Assembly (NCBI RefSeq): GCF_001477655.1
Contig: NZ_CP011266.1
Location: forward strand, 607,001-671,000
Direction of reading: 5' to 3'
Origin: Methanobrevibacter millerae
Lineage (GTDB): Archaea; Methanobacteriota; Methanobacteria; Methanobacteriales; Methanobacteriaceae
Length of the DNA stretch: 64,000 bases
This document shows, in pieces, positions 31,698 through 40,590 of this stretch. A program made the position numbers and the translations under genes. Positions within the stretch are counted from its first letter, which is position 1, and every line of letters begins with the position of its first letter. A model generated the notes under the pieces. It did not search any database. It was given only the letters and a program-made list of their open reading frames with translations, and was not told the DNA's origin.

Positions 31698-32549
31698 ATG
31701 TCTAATTTAACAATGACTGAAGCGATTGAAAATCTTCAAAATGATGATGTAAGTATTAGAAAAGAAGCTATTGAATCATTAATTGGTGTAACTGATGAGG
31801 CAGCTATCGACCCGTTAATTGAAGCTACAACAGATGAAAATGCACAGATTAGATTTAAAGCTGCTGAAATTTTAGGAAATATGGGAAATGTTGCATTTGA
31901 TAGATTGGTTTCTAAATTTGAATCTGAAACTGGTAAAAATAAAAGATTTTTAGCATTCGCTTTAAAAGAAACTAACAACGAAAAAGCTATTCCTCTATTT
32001 GCACAGGCAGTCAGTGATGAAGATTTTGGTGTTAGAAAAGTTTCAATTCGTGCTTTGGGTGAACTTCAGGCTCATGATGAATTGGATACTATAGCTAAAG
32101 GATTGGATGATGAAGACTGGGGTGTTAGATTGGCTGCAATTTATGCTTGTGCTGATTTGGCCTCTGACGATTCAATTGCATTAATCAAAAAAGCAAGAAG
32201 GGATGAATCAGATAAGGACTTTAAGAAATCCTGTAACAAGGCCATCAAAAAAGCTGAGAAAAATCAAAAAGCTAAAGCTGAAGGAAAGGTTGTCTCCAAT
32301 ACAATTCCTATGAAAACAATTAAGGAAATGGAAAAGACTAATCCTCAAAAAGCCATTAAAGAATATAAAAAATATGTTCAATCTGAAAGTGATAAGGATG
32401 CACCATATAAAAGATTGGCTATTCTATACAGAAAATTGCGCCAGGATGAAAATGAAATTGCCGTGCTTGAAAAAGCTATTGAAGTGCTGTCCGTAAAAAA
32501 ACCTGGAAAAGAAGATTGGTTTGTTAAAAGGTTAGCAAAAATGAAATAA
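31698..32549 (+). CDS. HEAT-repeat protein
   Basis: Four or five HEAT/PBS-lyase-type repeats fill residues 1-165 (for example DEDFGVRKVSIRALGELQ and DEDWGVRLAAIYACADLA), followed by a lysine-rich helical linker and a TPR-like C-terminal helix pair (YKRLAILYRKLRQDENEIAVL). Such proteins are protein-binding scaffolds; the partner cannot be read from sequence. GAGGTTAT stands before ATG 31698. Its stop codon directly touches the stop of the convergent nitrilase gene, leaving no intergenic terminator. Confidence 0.85.
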   Translation: MSNLTMTEAIENLQNDDVSIRKEAIESLIGVTDEAAIDPLIEATTDENAQIRFKAAEILGNMGNVAFDRLVSKFESETGKNKRFLAFALKETNNEKAIPLFAQAVSDEDFGVRKVSIRALGELQAHDELDTIAKGLDDEDWGVRLAAIYACADLASDDSIALIKKARRDESDKDFKKSCNKAIKKAEKNQKAKAEGKVVSNTIPMKTIKEMEKTNPQKAIKEYKKYVQSESDKDAPYKRLAILYRKLRQDENEIAVLEKAIEVLSVKKPGKEDWFVKRLAKMK

Positions 32550-33377
32550 TTATTTTTCAATTATTTCATATAAATCATTTCTTTTATTTTTTAAAATAGG
32601 GATTTCCTGTCTTACTTTTTTTATTTCGTTTAAATCAATTTCAACTATTTTAAGTTCTTCTTTTTGTTTTAATTGACAAATTACCTCTCCCCAGGGGTTA
32701 ACTAGAATTGAATGCCCATAACTGTGATAGCTTGCATTCTCATTCAATGCAGGTGCAACACCGATACAGAAAACTTGGTTATCAAGGGCTCTTGATCTAA
32801 ATAACAGCTCCCAGTGGGCAGGGCCTGTTGTCATATTGAATGCTCCTGGATAAACTAATATTTGAGCACCTTTTTCAACATTTATTTGTGCCAATTGGGG
32901 GAATCTGACATCATAACATATTCCAAGACCTACAGTTCCAAAATCACACTCGCAGACATTGAACTTATTACCTGGTGTTAATGTGTCTGATTCTTTAAAA
33001 TAAATTCCACCTTTAACGTCAACATCGAAGAGATGCATCTTTCTATGTTTGCCAATAATACGGCCATTTTTATCAAACATGTAACTTGTATTGTATATCT
33101 TGCTTTCTTCTTTTTCGGGAATGGATCCTGCTAAAATATACATTTCATGTTTTTTGGCTAATTTGGAAATACTTTTGATGGTGGGGCTGGTTTTTTCTTC
33201 TTCAGCATACTCTGTAAACTTATCGTTTGAATAAGGACAGTTAAACATTTCTGGAAGAACAACAAAATTAGCATTATAACTAGCAGCTTCATCTATCATT
33301 GAAGTTGCTTTTAATATATTTTTCTGCTTATTGTCAACCACATTCATTTGACATAAAGCTATTTTAATTTTACTCAT
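32550..33377 (-). CDS. carbon-nitrogen hydrolase, Nit2/omega-amidase-like
   Basis: This is a nitrilase-superfamily enzyme of 275 residues with the Glu-Lys-Cys triad: E43 (VVLPEMFNCPYS), K113 (KHRKMHLFDVD) and C154 (GLGICYDVRFP). The sequence around the cysteine and the LFDVDV loop resemble Nit2/omega-amidases and related metabolite-repair amidases, which deaminate alpha-ketoglutaramate or deaminated glutathione. The true substrate in a methanogen is open. It is a single gene, converging on the HEAT protein with no spacing. Confidence 0.88.
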   Translation of the reverse strand: MSKIKIALCQMNVVDNKQKNILKATSMIDEAASYNANFVVLPEMFNCPYSNDKFTEYAEEEKTSPTIKSISKLAKKHEMYILAGSIPEKEESKIYNTSYMFDKNGRIIGKHRKMHLFDVDVKGGIYFKESDTLTPGNKFNVCECDFGTVGLGICYDVRFPQLAQINVEKGAQILVYPGAFNMTTGPAHWELLFRSRALDNQVFCIGVAPALNENASYHSYGHSILVNPWGEVICQLKQKEELKIVEIDLNEIKKVRQEIPILKNKRNDLYEIIEK

Positions 33378-33417
33378 TTTAATTCAAAAATAAATTGAAA
33401 AGTATGAGTTTATCATA

Positions 33418-34110
33418 CTATTCAATATGTGCTGTTTTTAATACTGAATCAATTTCACTAGATGTAATGTCATTCATTGTTTTTCCATCTATTTTAAATA
33501 CATATAGGTTACCGTTATTGAGTAAGGATATGTATCTTGTGAAATTACCGTTTGCATTTTCAACAATAACATCTGATGCATTTTTTCCATCTAGTTGCAT
33601 TGGTTGAATTGTATTAATATGAGCACCACTTTCTTGAGCAGAACTTATTCTTTGACTATTTATATCATATATTGATGAAAATCCACTAGTGACATTGTAA
33701 TATTCAATTACAGTACCATTGCTACCTTCAAAAAATATGGCTCCTGTGTGTAATGAATCACTTCCATTTACCTCATTCCAACTGGAGGGGTATGAGAATG
33801 TGAAGTTCGCATCTGAAAATTTGTTTGATCCATTTACATTGGATGTTGTATTGGTGGCTGGTCCTGTAGCTATAATTATTCCAATTACAATTATGGTTAT
33901 AAGTAATATTGCTCCAATAACGATTTTATTTTCTTTAATTATATCAAGTGTACTTGGTTCATTTCCACTTTTTTTAATTATTGGTCTATCTTCGAAGATA
34001 TCCTCTTGTACAGGAGCTTTTGTTTTAGGTTTGGGGAATTTATATCCACAATTTCCACAAACCGGAGCACCATCATAACTAGGATTTCCACATTCAGGAC
34101 ATTTTTTCAC
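33418..34110 (-). CDS. zinc-ribbon membrane-anchored protein with extracellular PsbP-like domain
   Basis: The N-terminus has a zinc ribbon (C4, C7, C18, C21; KKCPECGNPSYDG and CGNCGYKFP), a linker, one membrane helix (about 60-84, IVIGAILLITIIVIGIIIA) and an outer domain of about 135 residues starting FSYPSSWNEV, which has the look of PsbP-like domains seen on many methanobrevibacterial surface proteins. The ribbon would be cytoplasmic and the second domain outside. The function is not known. A purine-rich stretch with GGAGGTAAATC lies before ATG 34110. Confidence 0.75.
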   Translation of the reverse strand: MKKCPECGNPSYDGAPVCGNCGYKFPKPKTKAPVQEDIFEDRPIIKKSGNEPSTLDIIKENKIVIGAILLITIIVIGIIIATGPATNTTSNVNGSNKFSDANFTFSYPSSWNEVNGSDSLHTGAIFFEGSNGTVIEYYNVTSGFSSIYDINSQRISSAQESGAHINTIQPMQLDGKNASDVIVENANGNFTRYISLLNNGNLYVFKIDGKTMNDITSSEIDSVLKTAHIE

Positions 34111-34195
34111 AGATTTACCTCCATTAAATTTTAATTATATTACTTATAATATTTAAACTAAATGATTATAATATATATATTAAGAAGTGGTAGAA

Positions 34196-34678
34196 ATGTC
34201 TGATGATAAAAAAATTGATGTTAATGATATTAATTATGCTGTTTATAAATTAGGAAATTGGAAAAATGATTATGAAATCAATCAAATTGGATTGTCAAAA
34301 GAAATTCCAGTTACTGAACCAACTATTACTCATATTAAGTTTTCCATGGATGAAATAAGAAAATCCCAATTTGATATTTCAACAAAAACTGTTAACGGTT
34401 TTGTAGCTATTGCATTACAGCTAAATCCTAAAGTTCAGGAGATGGATTTGGATGATGTAATTGAATTGGAACAGAAGGAATATGATAATATAATTGATGA
34501 GTTGGATAATCTGGAATTACTGGCTGATGGTTCAACAATAGATCTTGATGATGATACTTATCTTATATATAAGTTAGAAAAAGAGTGTCATGTGACAACA
34601 TCCATTCCTGCTAATGAGCATACTAAAAAATATTATGAAGCAGAAATGAAAAGAATTGATGATGCGGTTTTAAATTAA
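34196..34678 (+). CDS. acidic protein of unknown function
   Basis: This protein of about 160 residues is acidic, without membrane segments or a recognisable motif. Its second half is dominated by acidic helices (EMDLDDVIELEQKEYDNIID). ATG 34196 (MSDDKKID) is preferred over TTG 34187 because GTGGTAG lies immediately upstream; a TATA-like ATAATATATATATT lies about 25 bases before that. Its 3' end overlaps the end of nucS by four bases, tail to tail. I do not recognise the family. Confidence 0.65.
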   Translation: MSDDKKIDVNDINYAVYKLGNWKNDYEINQIGLSKEIPVTEPTITHIKFSMDEIRKSQFDISTKTVNGFVAIALQLNPKVQEMDLDDVIELEQKEYDNIIDELDNLELLADGSTIDLDDDTYLIYKLEKECHVTTSIPANEHTKKYYEAEMKRIDDAVLN

Positions 34679-35457
34679 AACGCATCCAATGTTACTTTTT
34701 TATCTCTTTTCAATTCGCGGGGAGGTTCGACACTAACGAATTCAATGCCTTCCTCTTCAATCATTTCACGGGCATCTTCCATGATTGACGGTGCAACAAG
34801 TATTCCCCTAATTTTCTTTTTTTGAGCTTTGCATTCTTTCAGATAATCATTTTCGGTATTTTCCAAGTCTTGCAAATACCTTCTTATCTGTTTGACGGCA
34901 CTGACTCCCGCTTTACGTGCTTTTAGTTCTAAAACCATCAGATTTCCATCATTATCTTTACCTAAAATATCAATGAAACCATGTTCAACACTGTACTCTC
35001 TGGTTTTTGGAGTAAAACCCTCTTCGATAAGGTGCGGCCTTTCCATTATCATGTCGCTCATGTCCTTTTCATATCCTGCCTGTTCGAGTTCTTCAAAGTC
35101 CTCCATATTGGCATAACTGATGAATTGTATTTGTCTGACTTCAACGGTCAACAATTCTTTAGGTGTACGTCTATGACTTTCAAGAATCAGTCTCTCTCCG
35201 CTCAGATAACTTCTAGTTTTGGATTTTGGAGGCTGCCAATTGACCGGTTCTACTTTTTTGTCTTGATGAATTAAAAATGAACCGTCAGGTTTAATTAATA
35301 TTATCCGTTCTCCCCAGTTCAATTGACTTAAAGCACGTCCTTCGTATTCCACTTTACAGCAGGCAAAAAGAGTGATTGTTGCTCTTTTACGCATTGCCTC
35401 TTCAACTAATTCATAAGCTTTTTCACAATCGGGTTTTTCTAAAATTTTATATTTCAT
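34675..35457 (-). CDS. nucS: mismatch endonuclease NucS/EndoMS
   Basis: This 260-residue protein has the N-terminal DNA-binding beta domain and a C-terminal RecB-like nuclease. Catalytic candidates are D163 (GFIDILGKD), E177 and K179 (VLELKARKAG), in the spacing of the Pyrococcus enzyme. EndoMS cuts both strands at mismatched bases, replacing the MutSL pathway in many archaea and actinobacteria, where it is recruited by the clamp. The extreme C-terminus (KKVTLDAF) ends in the type of hydrophobic tail that could act as a PCNA-binding motif. It is transcribed alone and overlaps the convergent acidic gene by four bases. Confidence 0.93.
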   Translation of the reverse strand: MKYKILEKPDCEKAYELVEEAMRKRATITLFACCKVEYEGRALSQLNWGERIILIKPDGSFLIHQDKKVEPVNWQPPKSKTRSYLSGERLILESHRRTPKELLTVEVRQIQFISYANMEDFEELEQAGYEKDMSDMIMERPHLIEEGFTPKTREYSVEHGFIDILGKDNDGNLMVLELKARKAGVSAVKQIRRYLQDLENTENDYLKECKAQKKKIRGILVAPSIMEDAREMIEEEGIEFVSVEPPRELKRDKKVTLDAF

Positions 35458-35525
35458 TACTTTTTACATTGGTTAGATTAATTTAAATATTTTGTTTTCA
35501 AAAAGTAATTTCAAGAAAACTATAT

Positions 35526-36533
35526 ATGGTGGGATTAAAAATTTGTGAAGATGAGTATTTCGATGAAAAAAGACAGGAATATGTGATGGAATCTTTTGAA
35601 TTTTCAAATGGAAAGGTTCTTGAAAATGTTAATGTTGAGTATATGACATTTGGAACTCCAAAATATGATGATGACATCATTACTAATGCAATTATTTATT
35701 GCCATGGTTCTTTAGGCAATTTCACTGGAGTTAAAAAGATTTTTCCATTAATTCATGATGGAGCACCATTTGATGAGAAAAAGTATTTTTTCATTTCAAT
35801 GTCTGCTCTGGGATCTCCGGGATCATGCAGTCCGTCTTCAACAGATTTGAAAAATAATTTTCCCTCTTATTCTATTGAGGATGTAGTAAATTTCCAAAAA
35901 CAATTTTTGGAAGAAAAATTCAATATAAAACATGTTTTAGGTATTATTGGAAATTCCATGGGAGGATTTGTAGCTTTAACTTCAGCTATTCTTTACCCTG
36001 ATTTTGCGGAATTTATAATGCCTGGTGTAAGCAGCTATAAGGTTGCAGGGCATGATTATATATTATCCAAATTTGTCAATGAAATCATCACTTCTGATGA
36101 AAACTATGAAAAGGGAATTGTCAACGATTCACTTAAAAGAACATTAAAGCTCGCCAGTTTGGCCGAATTTAATTTTGGTCTTTCAAAAGAAGCCTTAAGG
36201 GCAACTCCAAAAGATGAATTGTCACAAAACTTTGATGAATTCGGTGAGGAAAGTGAATTTTTGGATATTTATGATGTTAAATATTGCAATGAGGCCTGCA
36301 TGAATTATGATGTTGAAAATGACTTGGATAAAATTGAATCTAGTGTTTTAATTATTTCATGTGCTCAGGATCCTCATTTTCCACCGGAACTTGATGGAAT
36401 TCCAATGTCTAAAATGATTAAAAATTCTGAATTGATTGTCATGGATTCCGAATTGGGACATTTATGTTTTAATGAACTTGAAAATATTTCTGATGAATTA
36501 AGCAAATTTATGGGGAAATTTGTGATTAGATGA
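35526..36533 (+). CDS. MetX-like alpha/beta hydrolase, catalytic triad intact
   Basis: This 335-residue alpha/beta-hydrolase resembles homoserine O-acyltransferases in layout (GTPKYDDD, CHGSLGNF, then SCSPSSTDL). The nucleophile elbow is GNSMGG, a candidate acid is the Asp of SCAQDPHFPPE and the His is in ELGHLCF, so the triad looks complete. Loops normally binding homoserine and acyl-CoA are not clearly conserved, so the substrate is uncertain. It overlaps by four bases with a 90-residue gene and is followed by a paralogue (36949-37935) that has lost triad residues. The start is ATG 35526, without a strong Shine-Dalgarno site. Confidence 0.78.
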   Translation: MVGLKICEDEYFDEKRQEYVMESFEFSNGKVLENVNVEYMTFGTPKYDDDIITNAIIYCHGSLGNFTGVKKIFPLIHDGAPFDEKKYFFISMSALGSPGSCSPSSTDLKNNFPSYSIEDVVNFQKQFLEEKFNIKHVLGIIGNSMGGFVALTSAILYPDFAEFIMPGVSSYKVAGHDYILSKFVNEIITSDENYEKGIVNDSLKRTLKLASLAEFNFGLSKEALRATPKDELSQNFDEFGEESEFLDIYDVKYCNEACMNYDVENDLDKIESSVLIISCAQDPHFPPELDGIPMSKMIKNSELIVMDSELGHLCFNELENISDELSKFMGKFVIR

Positions 36534-36802
36534 TAGTTAAAATAACAAATTTTGATGAAACAGCTGAAATTCCATTCATTGATTATGAAATTTCTGGATT
36601 ATCACAAAATCAGATGGATTTTCTAAATGAAAATTTGGATGAGGAAACTTCTATTGGTGAAGGCATTTTAAAAATTAGACTTTACTTTAAAGAGGTTTTT
36701 CCTTTTCAAAGTGAAGTTGCTAAAATCCGTTTAGATGATTTTATCGCTCGTGAAGAAATTGAAATGAACGTGTTCCTATCTAGTTTTTTAGATGATATGT
36801 GA
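36530..36802 (+). CDS. 90-residue protein of unknown function, coupled to the hydrolase
   Basis: This short acidic protein starts at ATG 36530, overlapping the stop of the MetX-like gene by four bases (ATGA), the classic arrangement for translational coupling. It has no membrane helix and no recognised motif; its strand-helix pattern ends with FLSSFLDDM. The coupling suggests it works with the hydrolase at its 5' side or with the paralogue downstream. I do not recognise the family. Confidence 0.65.
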   Translation: MIVKITNFDETAEIPFIDYEISGLSQNQMDFLNENLDEETSIGEGILKIRLYFKEVFPFQSEVAKIRLDDFIAREEIEMNVFLSSFLDDM

Positions 36803-36948
36803 ACATTTTTTAGTGATTTTTATTAAATTAAAATTAAAATAATAAAGTCTTTTTATTAACATGTCATCATTCATTATTTTTTTACTATTATTATATATAT
36901 TATAAAACTACAAAATATTATTACATATCCACTTTTGGAGTTGACTTT

Positions 36949-37935
36949 ATGAATAAGGAAAAATATTTTTTAAAAAATGAACAGCATTTTTTCGAAGAGT
37001 TTAAATTTAAAAATGGTTTTGTCATTAAAAATGCAAAAGTGGATTATGGCTTTGTAGGCACTCCGAAATATGATGATGAGGGCAATATTGTAAATGCGGT
37101 CTTGTTTTGTCATAATTTTATGGGTAATTACTCAACTATTTCTGATTTTGGAGAATTGGTATCTGAAGATAAGAGTTTTAATAATGAGGATTATTTTTTT
37201 ATTTCAGTTACTTCTTTGGGTTTTCCAGAATCCTGTTCGCCATCAACTTCCGGATTAAATCATGATTTTCCAAATTATGAAATTGAAGATCTGGTAAATT
37301 TCCAAAAACAATTATTGAAAGAAAAATTTCCAAAGGTTAAGAAGTTGCTGGGAATTGTAGGTTATTCTTTTGGAGGATTTATAGCATTGGGATGGTCTAT
37401 TTTTTATCCTGACGACATGGATTTTGTGATTCATTTTAACAGTTCTTATAAATCTCAGGGAAATAAATATATTTTTGCAAAATTAGCTAATCAGATTATT
37501 GAAGACTCCGGACAATATTTTTCTGATATATATAATGAATCAATTTCTAATGTATTGATTTTAGTTTCACAACTGCACTATATTTTGAGTTTTTCAAATG
37601 ATTATATTAATAGTTTATCCATTGAAGAAATAAATTTTTCAATTGAAAATTTTGCTGATGAGATTTTATTCTTTGATATTCATGATATTAAAGTATGCAA
37701 TGACTTTTTGTTGTCTTTTAATTTAGAAAATTTGCTGGATAGGATAAAATGCAAATTGCTTGTTATTGGTGTTGGAAATAATAACTATTATATTCCGGAA
37801 TATGATTCAATTCCTTTACATGAGTTAGTTGAAGGATCCGAGTATTTATTTTTGGATACTGAATACAATCCAAATGAATTGGAATACTTATATAAAATAG
37901 AAAAGGATATTAAAAATTTCGTTGATTCAGTTTAA
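36949..37935 (+). CDS. MetX-like alpha/beta-hydrolase paralogue, triad Asp and His lost
   Basis: This 328-residue paralogue of 35526-36533 shares GTPKYDDEG, CHNFMGNY, SCSPSTSGL and the elbow GYSFGG with its serine. At the acid position it reads GVGNNNYYIPE where the partner has SCAQDPHFPPE, so Asp has become Asn. At the His position it reads LDTEYNPNELEY where the partner has MDSELGHLCFNE, so His is gone. It is full length and in frame, so this looks like a pseudoenzyme or a changed chemistry, not a dead gene. A TATA-like TATATATTATAAAAC lies about 45-60 bases upstream of ATG 36949, so it may be transcribed on its own. Confidence 0.78.
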   Translation: MNKEKYFLKNEQHFFEEFKFKNGFVIKNAKVDYGFVGTPKYDDEGNIVNAVLFCHNFMGNYSTISDFGELVSEDKSFNNEDYFFISVTSLGFPESCSPSTSGLNHDFPNYEIEDLVNFQKQLLKEKFPKVKKLLGIVGYSFGGFIALGWSIFYPDDMDFVIHFNSSYKSQGNKYIFAKLANQIIEDSGQYFSDIYNESISNVLILVSQLHYILSFSNDYINSLSIEEINFSIENFADEILFFDIHDIKVCNDFLLSFNLENLLDRIKCKLLVIGVGNNNYYIPEYDSIPLHELVEGSEYLFLDTEYNPNELEYLYKIEKDIKNFVDSV

Positions 37936-37948
37936 AAAAAGAAAATTT

Positions 37949-37971
37949 AAGCTAGTAAAACTAGCTATTTT
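37949..37971. terminator. bidirectional hairpin between hydrolase paralogue and nadA
   Basis: AGCTAGT (37950-37956) pairs with ACTAGCT (37960-37966) around a three-base loop. A-rich sequence lies on the left and ATTTT on the right. It sits between two convergent genes and includes the nadA stop codon. Confidence 0.6.
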
Positions 37972-38882
37972 GATGCATCAAGCATATGCTGAACTGCCTT
38001 AAGTGATTTGCTTGCAACATCTTCAGGTACAACAACTTCCGGTGCTTCATTTTTAAGTGCATCTCTTACTTTTTCCAATGTATGAAGTTTCATTGTTTCA
38101 CAGATTGCACCTTCAAGTAATGGGTATAATTTTTTGCCCGGAATTTCACTGTTAAGTCTTGTAATCATATCTACTTCTGTTCCAATCACAAATTCCTCAG
38201 CATCACTTTCAGCAATGAATTTCAGCATTCCTCCTGTGGACAGCGTTTCATCACATGCCTCCTGAACATCATCATTACATTCAGGATGGCAGATTATGAT
38301 TGCATTAGGATGCTCTTTTCTTTTAAGCTCAACATCTTCAACATGGAATAATTTATGAACATAACAGTGACCGCCTTTTGGAACAGGAATTATTTCCTTA
38401 TCCACTCTTTTTTGAACATGTTTTCCCAAGTTATTGTCGGGTCCAAATAGGATTTTTTCATGAGGTAGGCTCTCGGTTACTTTTACTGCATTTGCGGAGG
38501 TACATAGTGTATCCGCATGTTGTTTTGACTCAGCAATACTGTTTACATAAAGAATGACTCCTGCATCAGGATGTTCTTTTTTAGCTTTTATTAACTCTTC
38601 TTCAGGCAACATGTGTGCCATAGGACATTCTGCTTCTAAATCAGGAATGACAATTTTTTTATCAGGATTTAAAATGTATGCAGTTTCTGCCATAAAGTCT
38701 ACGCCACAGAATACTACTAAATCCTTATCATCAATTTCAGATGCTTTAATACATAATTCCAATGAATCACCTAAAAAATCAGCGATTTCTTGAATTTCTT
38801 TCGGTTGATAGTTATGTGCAAGAATTATTGCATTCTTTTCTTCTTTCAACTGCTTTATTTCTTCATGTAATGGGCTGCTCAT
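37965..38882 (-). CDS. nadA: quinolinate synthase NadA
   Basis: This enzyme condenses iminoaspartate with dihydroxyacetone phosphate to quinolinate. At 305 residues it is the standard archaeal length. The three cysteines that hold the [4Fe-4S] cluster are C86 (EAECPMAHM), C173 (GGHCYVH) and C261 (EGAICETMK), with spacing like the Pyrococcus and Thermotoga enzymes. GGTG precedes ATG 38882. Its pathway neighbours in this window are nadX (60637) and nadC (40591), but they are not in one operon. It follows the mechanosensitive channel gene on the same strand. Confidence 0.95.
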   Translation of the reverse strand: MSSPLHEEIKQLKEEKNAIILAHNYQPKEIQEIADFLGDSLELCIKASEIDDKDLVVFCGVDFMAETAYILNPDKKIVIPDLEAECPMAHMLPEEELIKAKKEHPDAGVILYVNSIAESKQHADTLCTSANAVKVTESLPHEKILFGPDNNLGKHVQKRVDKEIIPVPKGGHCYVHKLFHVEDVELKRKEHPNAIIICHPECNDDVQEACDETLSTGGMLKFIAESDAEEFVIGTEVDMITRLNSEIPGKKLYPLLEGAICETMKLHTLEKVRDALKNEAPEVVVPEDVASKSLKAVQHMLDASK

Positions 38883-38890
38883 AGTTACAC

Positions 38891-39619
38891 CTATTCAATA
38901 AATTTTCTTATTTCGTTTATAATAATTAATTTATAATCATCTTTATTATTAAATTCTTTTATCCAAAAGGATACTTTAATGATTGTTTGCTCAAAAGTTA
39001 TTTCTTTTGCAAATATTCTTGGTTTGGGTTTATCCAAAACACCATCTAATTTTTCAATTTTTTCAATAATGTATGGGGTAAATTCATCCAAATCAATATT
39101 CAAAGGCAATCCTGCTATAATATCCACACGATATTTTTCAGGAGCCTTATACAGTTTAAATAGATTATTCGTTAAAATGGAGTTAGGTATAGTACTGACA
39201 ATTCCATCATCATCCTTTATGGATGTGGTTCTTAAATGAATCTTTTCAATAACTCCTTTTGTTTTATTTAATTCTATCGTGTCGCCTACCTTGATACTTT
39301 TACCGATAATCAGAATTATTCCAGAAAAGAGGTTGGATATCAAATCTTTTGCAGCAAGGCTCACTGCAATACCTACAATACCTAAACTTAATAATGTTCC
39401 ATATAAATTAATTCCAAAAAGTTGTAATATGTCCATCAATGCTATAAAATAAATGATATATACGATAATGTCTCTTATAAGATATATTCCAGTCATGTCA
39501 TCTTTAAAACGTTCGATATTATTTAATATATTGGTAATAACTCGAGATATGATGGTTGTTATGATTATAATTATTATTATTTTACATATTGCCCATATGG
39601 GATCTGTTGGAATATCCAT
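38891..39619 (-). CDS. MscS-family mechanosensitive channel
   Basis: This 242-residue protein has three N-terminal membrane helices, the third being the glycine/alanine-rich pore helix (LGIVGIAVSLAAKDLISNLF), followed by the beta domain (VGDTIELNKTKGVIEKI) and the alpha/beta tail. It is a small MscS-type osmotic safety valve in the cytoplasmic membrane. GGAG precedes ATG 39619, one base past the end of rnz, so the two are cotranscribed; the nadA gene follows nine bases after its stop. Confidence 0.92.
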   Translation of the reverse strand: MDIPTDPIWAICKIIIIIIITTIISRVITNILNNIERFKDDMTGIYLIRDIIVYIIYFIALMDILQLFGINLYGTLLSLGIVGIAVSLAAKDLISNLFSGIILIIGKSIKVGDTIELNKTKGVIEKIHLRTTSIKDDDGIVSTIPNSILTNNLFKLYKAPEKYRVDIIAGLPLNIDLDEFTPYIIEKIEKLDGVLDKPKPRIFAKEITFEQTIIKVSFWIKEFNNKDDYKLIIINEIRKFIE

Positions 39620-39620
39620 A

Positions 39621-40514
39621 TTATAACTCCACTTTCATTAAATCTTCAGCTATTTTTGTATTTTCAAAAACTTCTTTTGCTTCGCCAAGCAAATCTTTAA
39701 TATCCTTATATCGTGTACTTATGTGAGTTAATATTAATTCTTTTGAATTGGAATAAAGCGCAATATTTGCCGCATCGACTGAAGTTGAATGGGAATGTAA
39801 TTCTGCTTTGTCCTTGTCTTCATCTTTGTATGTTGATTCATGTATTAATAGTGTTGAATCGCGTGCAAAATCAATCAATTCTTCACAAGGCATTGTATCG
39901 CCGGAATATGTTAGTTTATTGCCTTTTCGTGGAGGTCCTAAAACCTGTTCAGGTTTTATAATATTTCCATTGATTTCAACAGGAACTCCATTATGAAGTT
40001 TTCCGAAAGCAGGACCCACAGGAACACCTAATTCAATTGCTTTTTCACGTAAAAATCTTGGTTTTTTTATCTCTTCAACAGAATATGCTAAAGTTAGGGT
40101 ATTATGCTTTACTCTTTGGGCTTTAACAACATACTCCTCAGTTTCTACAATTGTTCCACTATCAATTTCAATCCATTCTAGGGGAAAATCAAAATTGGGA
40201 AAACCCAAGTTAGCTATTGCTTGTTGCAGGTTATCTAAACCTTTTGGCCCATATATTGTTAATTTAGTTTCGCGCCCTCTAAAATTCATTGACTGCAATA
40301 GCCCAGGAATGCCTAATATGTGGTCTCCATGAAAATGTGTAATGAAAATCTTTGAAATCTTCATAGGACTTATTTTTGCATAAATCAGTTGTCTTTGTGT
40401 TCCTTCACCACAATCAAATAACATTGTTTCCCCAAAAGCCTTTAAAGCTATTGAAGGGTGACTTCTTTTATATGAATGTACTGCTGAAGAGGTTCCTAAA
40501 AATGTAATTTCCAT
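39621..40514 (-). CDS. rnz: ribonuclease Z
   Basis: This is the metallo-beta-lactamase-fold endonuclease that removes tRNA 3' trailers. The zinc motif THFHGDH is at 59-65, with MLFDCGEGTQRQ upstream and SGDTMPCEELIDFA and HSHST downstream, as in tRNase Z short forms. ATG 40514 (MEITFLGTSSAV) is chosen because the conserved beta strand begins there; an in-frame ATG at 40559 would add 15 residues and lie in the promoter. It is first in an rnz-MscS-nadA run and divergent from nadC. Confidence 0.95.
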   Translation of the reverse strand: MEITFLGTSSAVHSYKRSHPSIALKAFGETMLFDCGEGTQRQLIYAKISPMKISKIFITHFHGDHILGIPGLLQSMNFRGRETKLTIYGPKGLDNLQQAIANLGFPNFDFPLEWIEIDSGTIVETEEYVVKAQRVKHNTLTLAYSVEEIKKPRFLREKAIELGVPVGPAFGKLHNGVPVEINGNIIKPEQVLGPPRKGNKLTYSGDTMPCEELIDFARDSTLLIHESTYKDEDKDKAELHSHSTSVDAANIALYSNSKELILTHISTRYKDIKDLLGEAKEVFENTKIAEDLMKVEL

Positions 40515-40590
40515 AATATAATCACTTATTTTATATTGTATTTTAAATATATATTTCATATGATATATTAAATTTTTTTAAGGTGATTTT

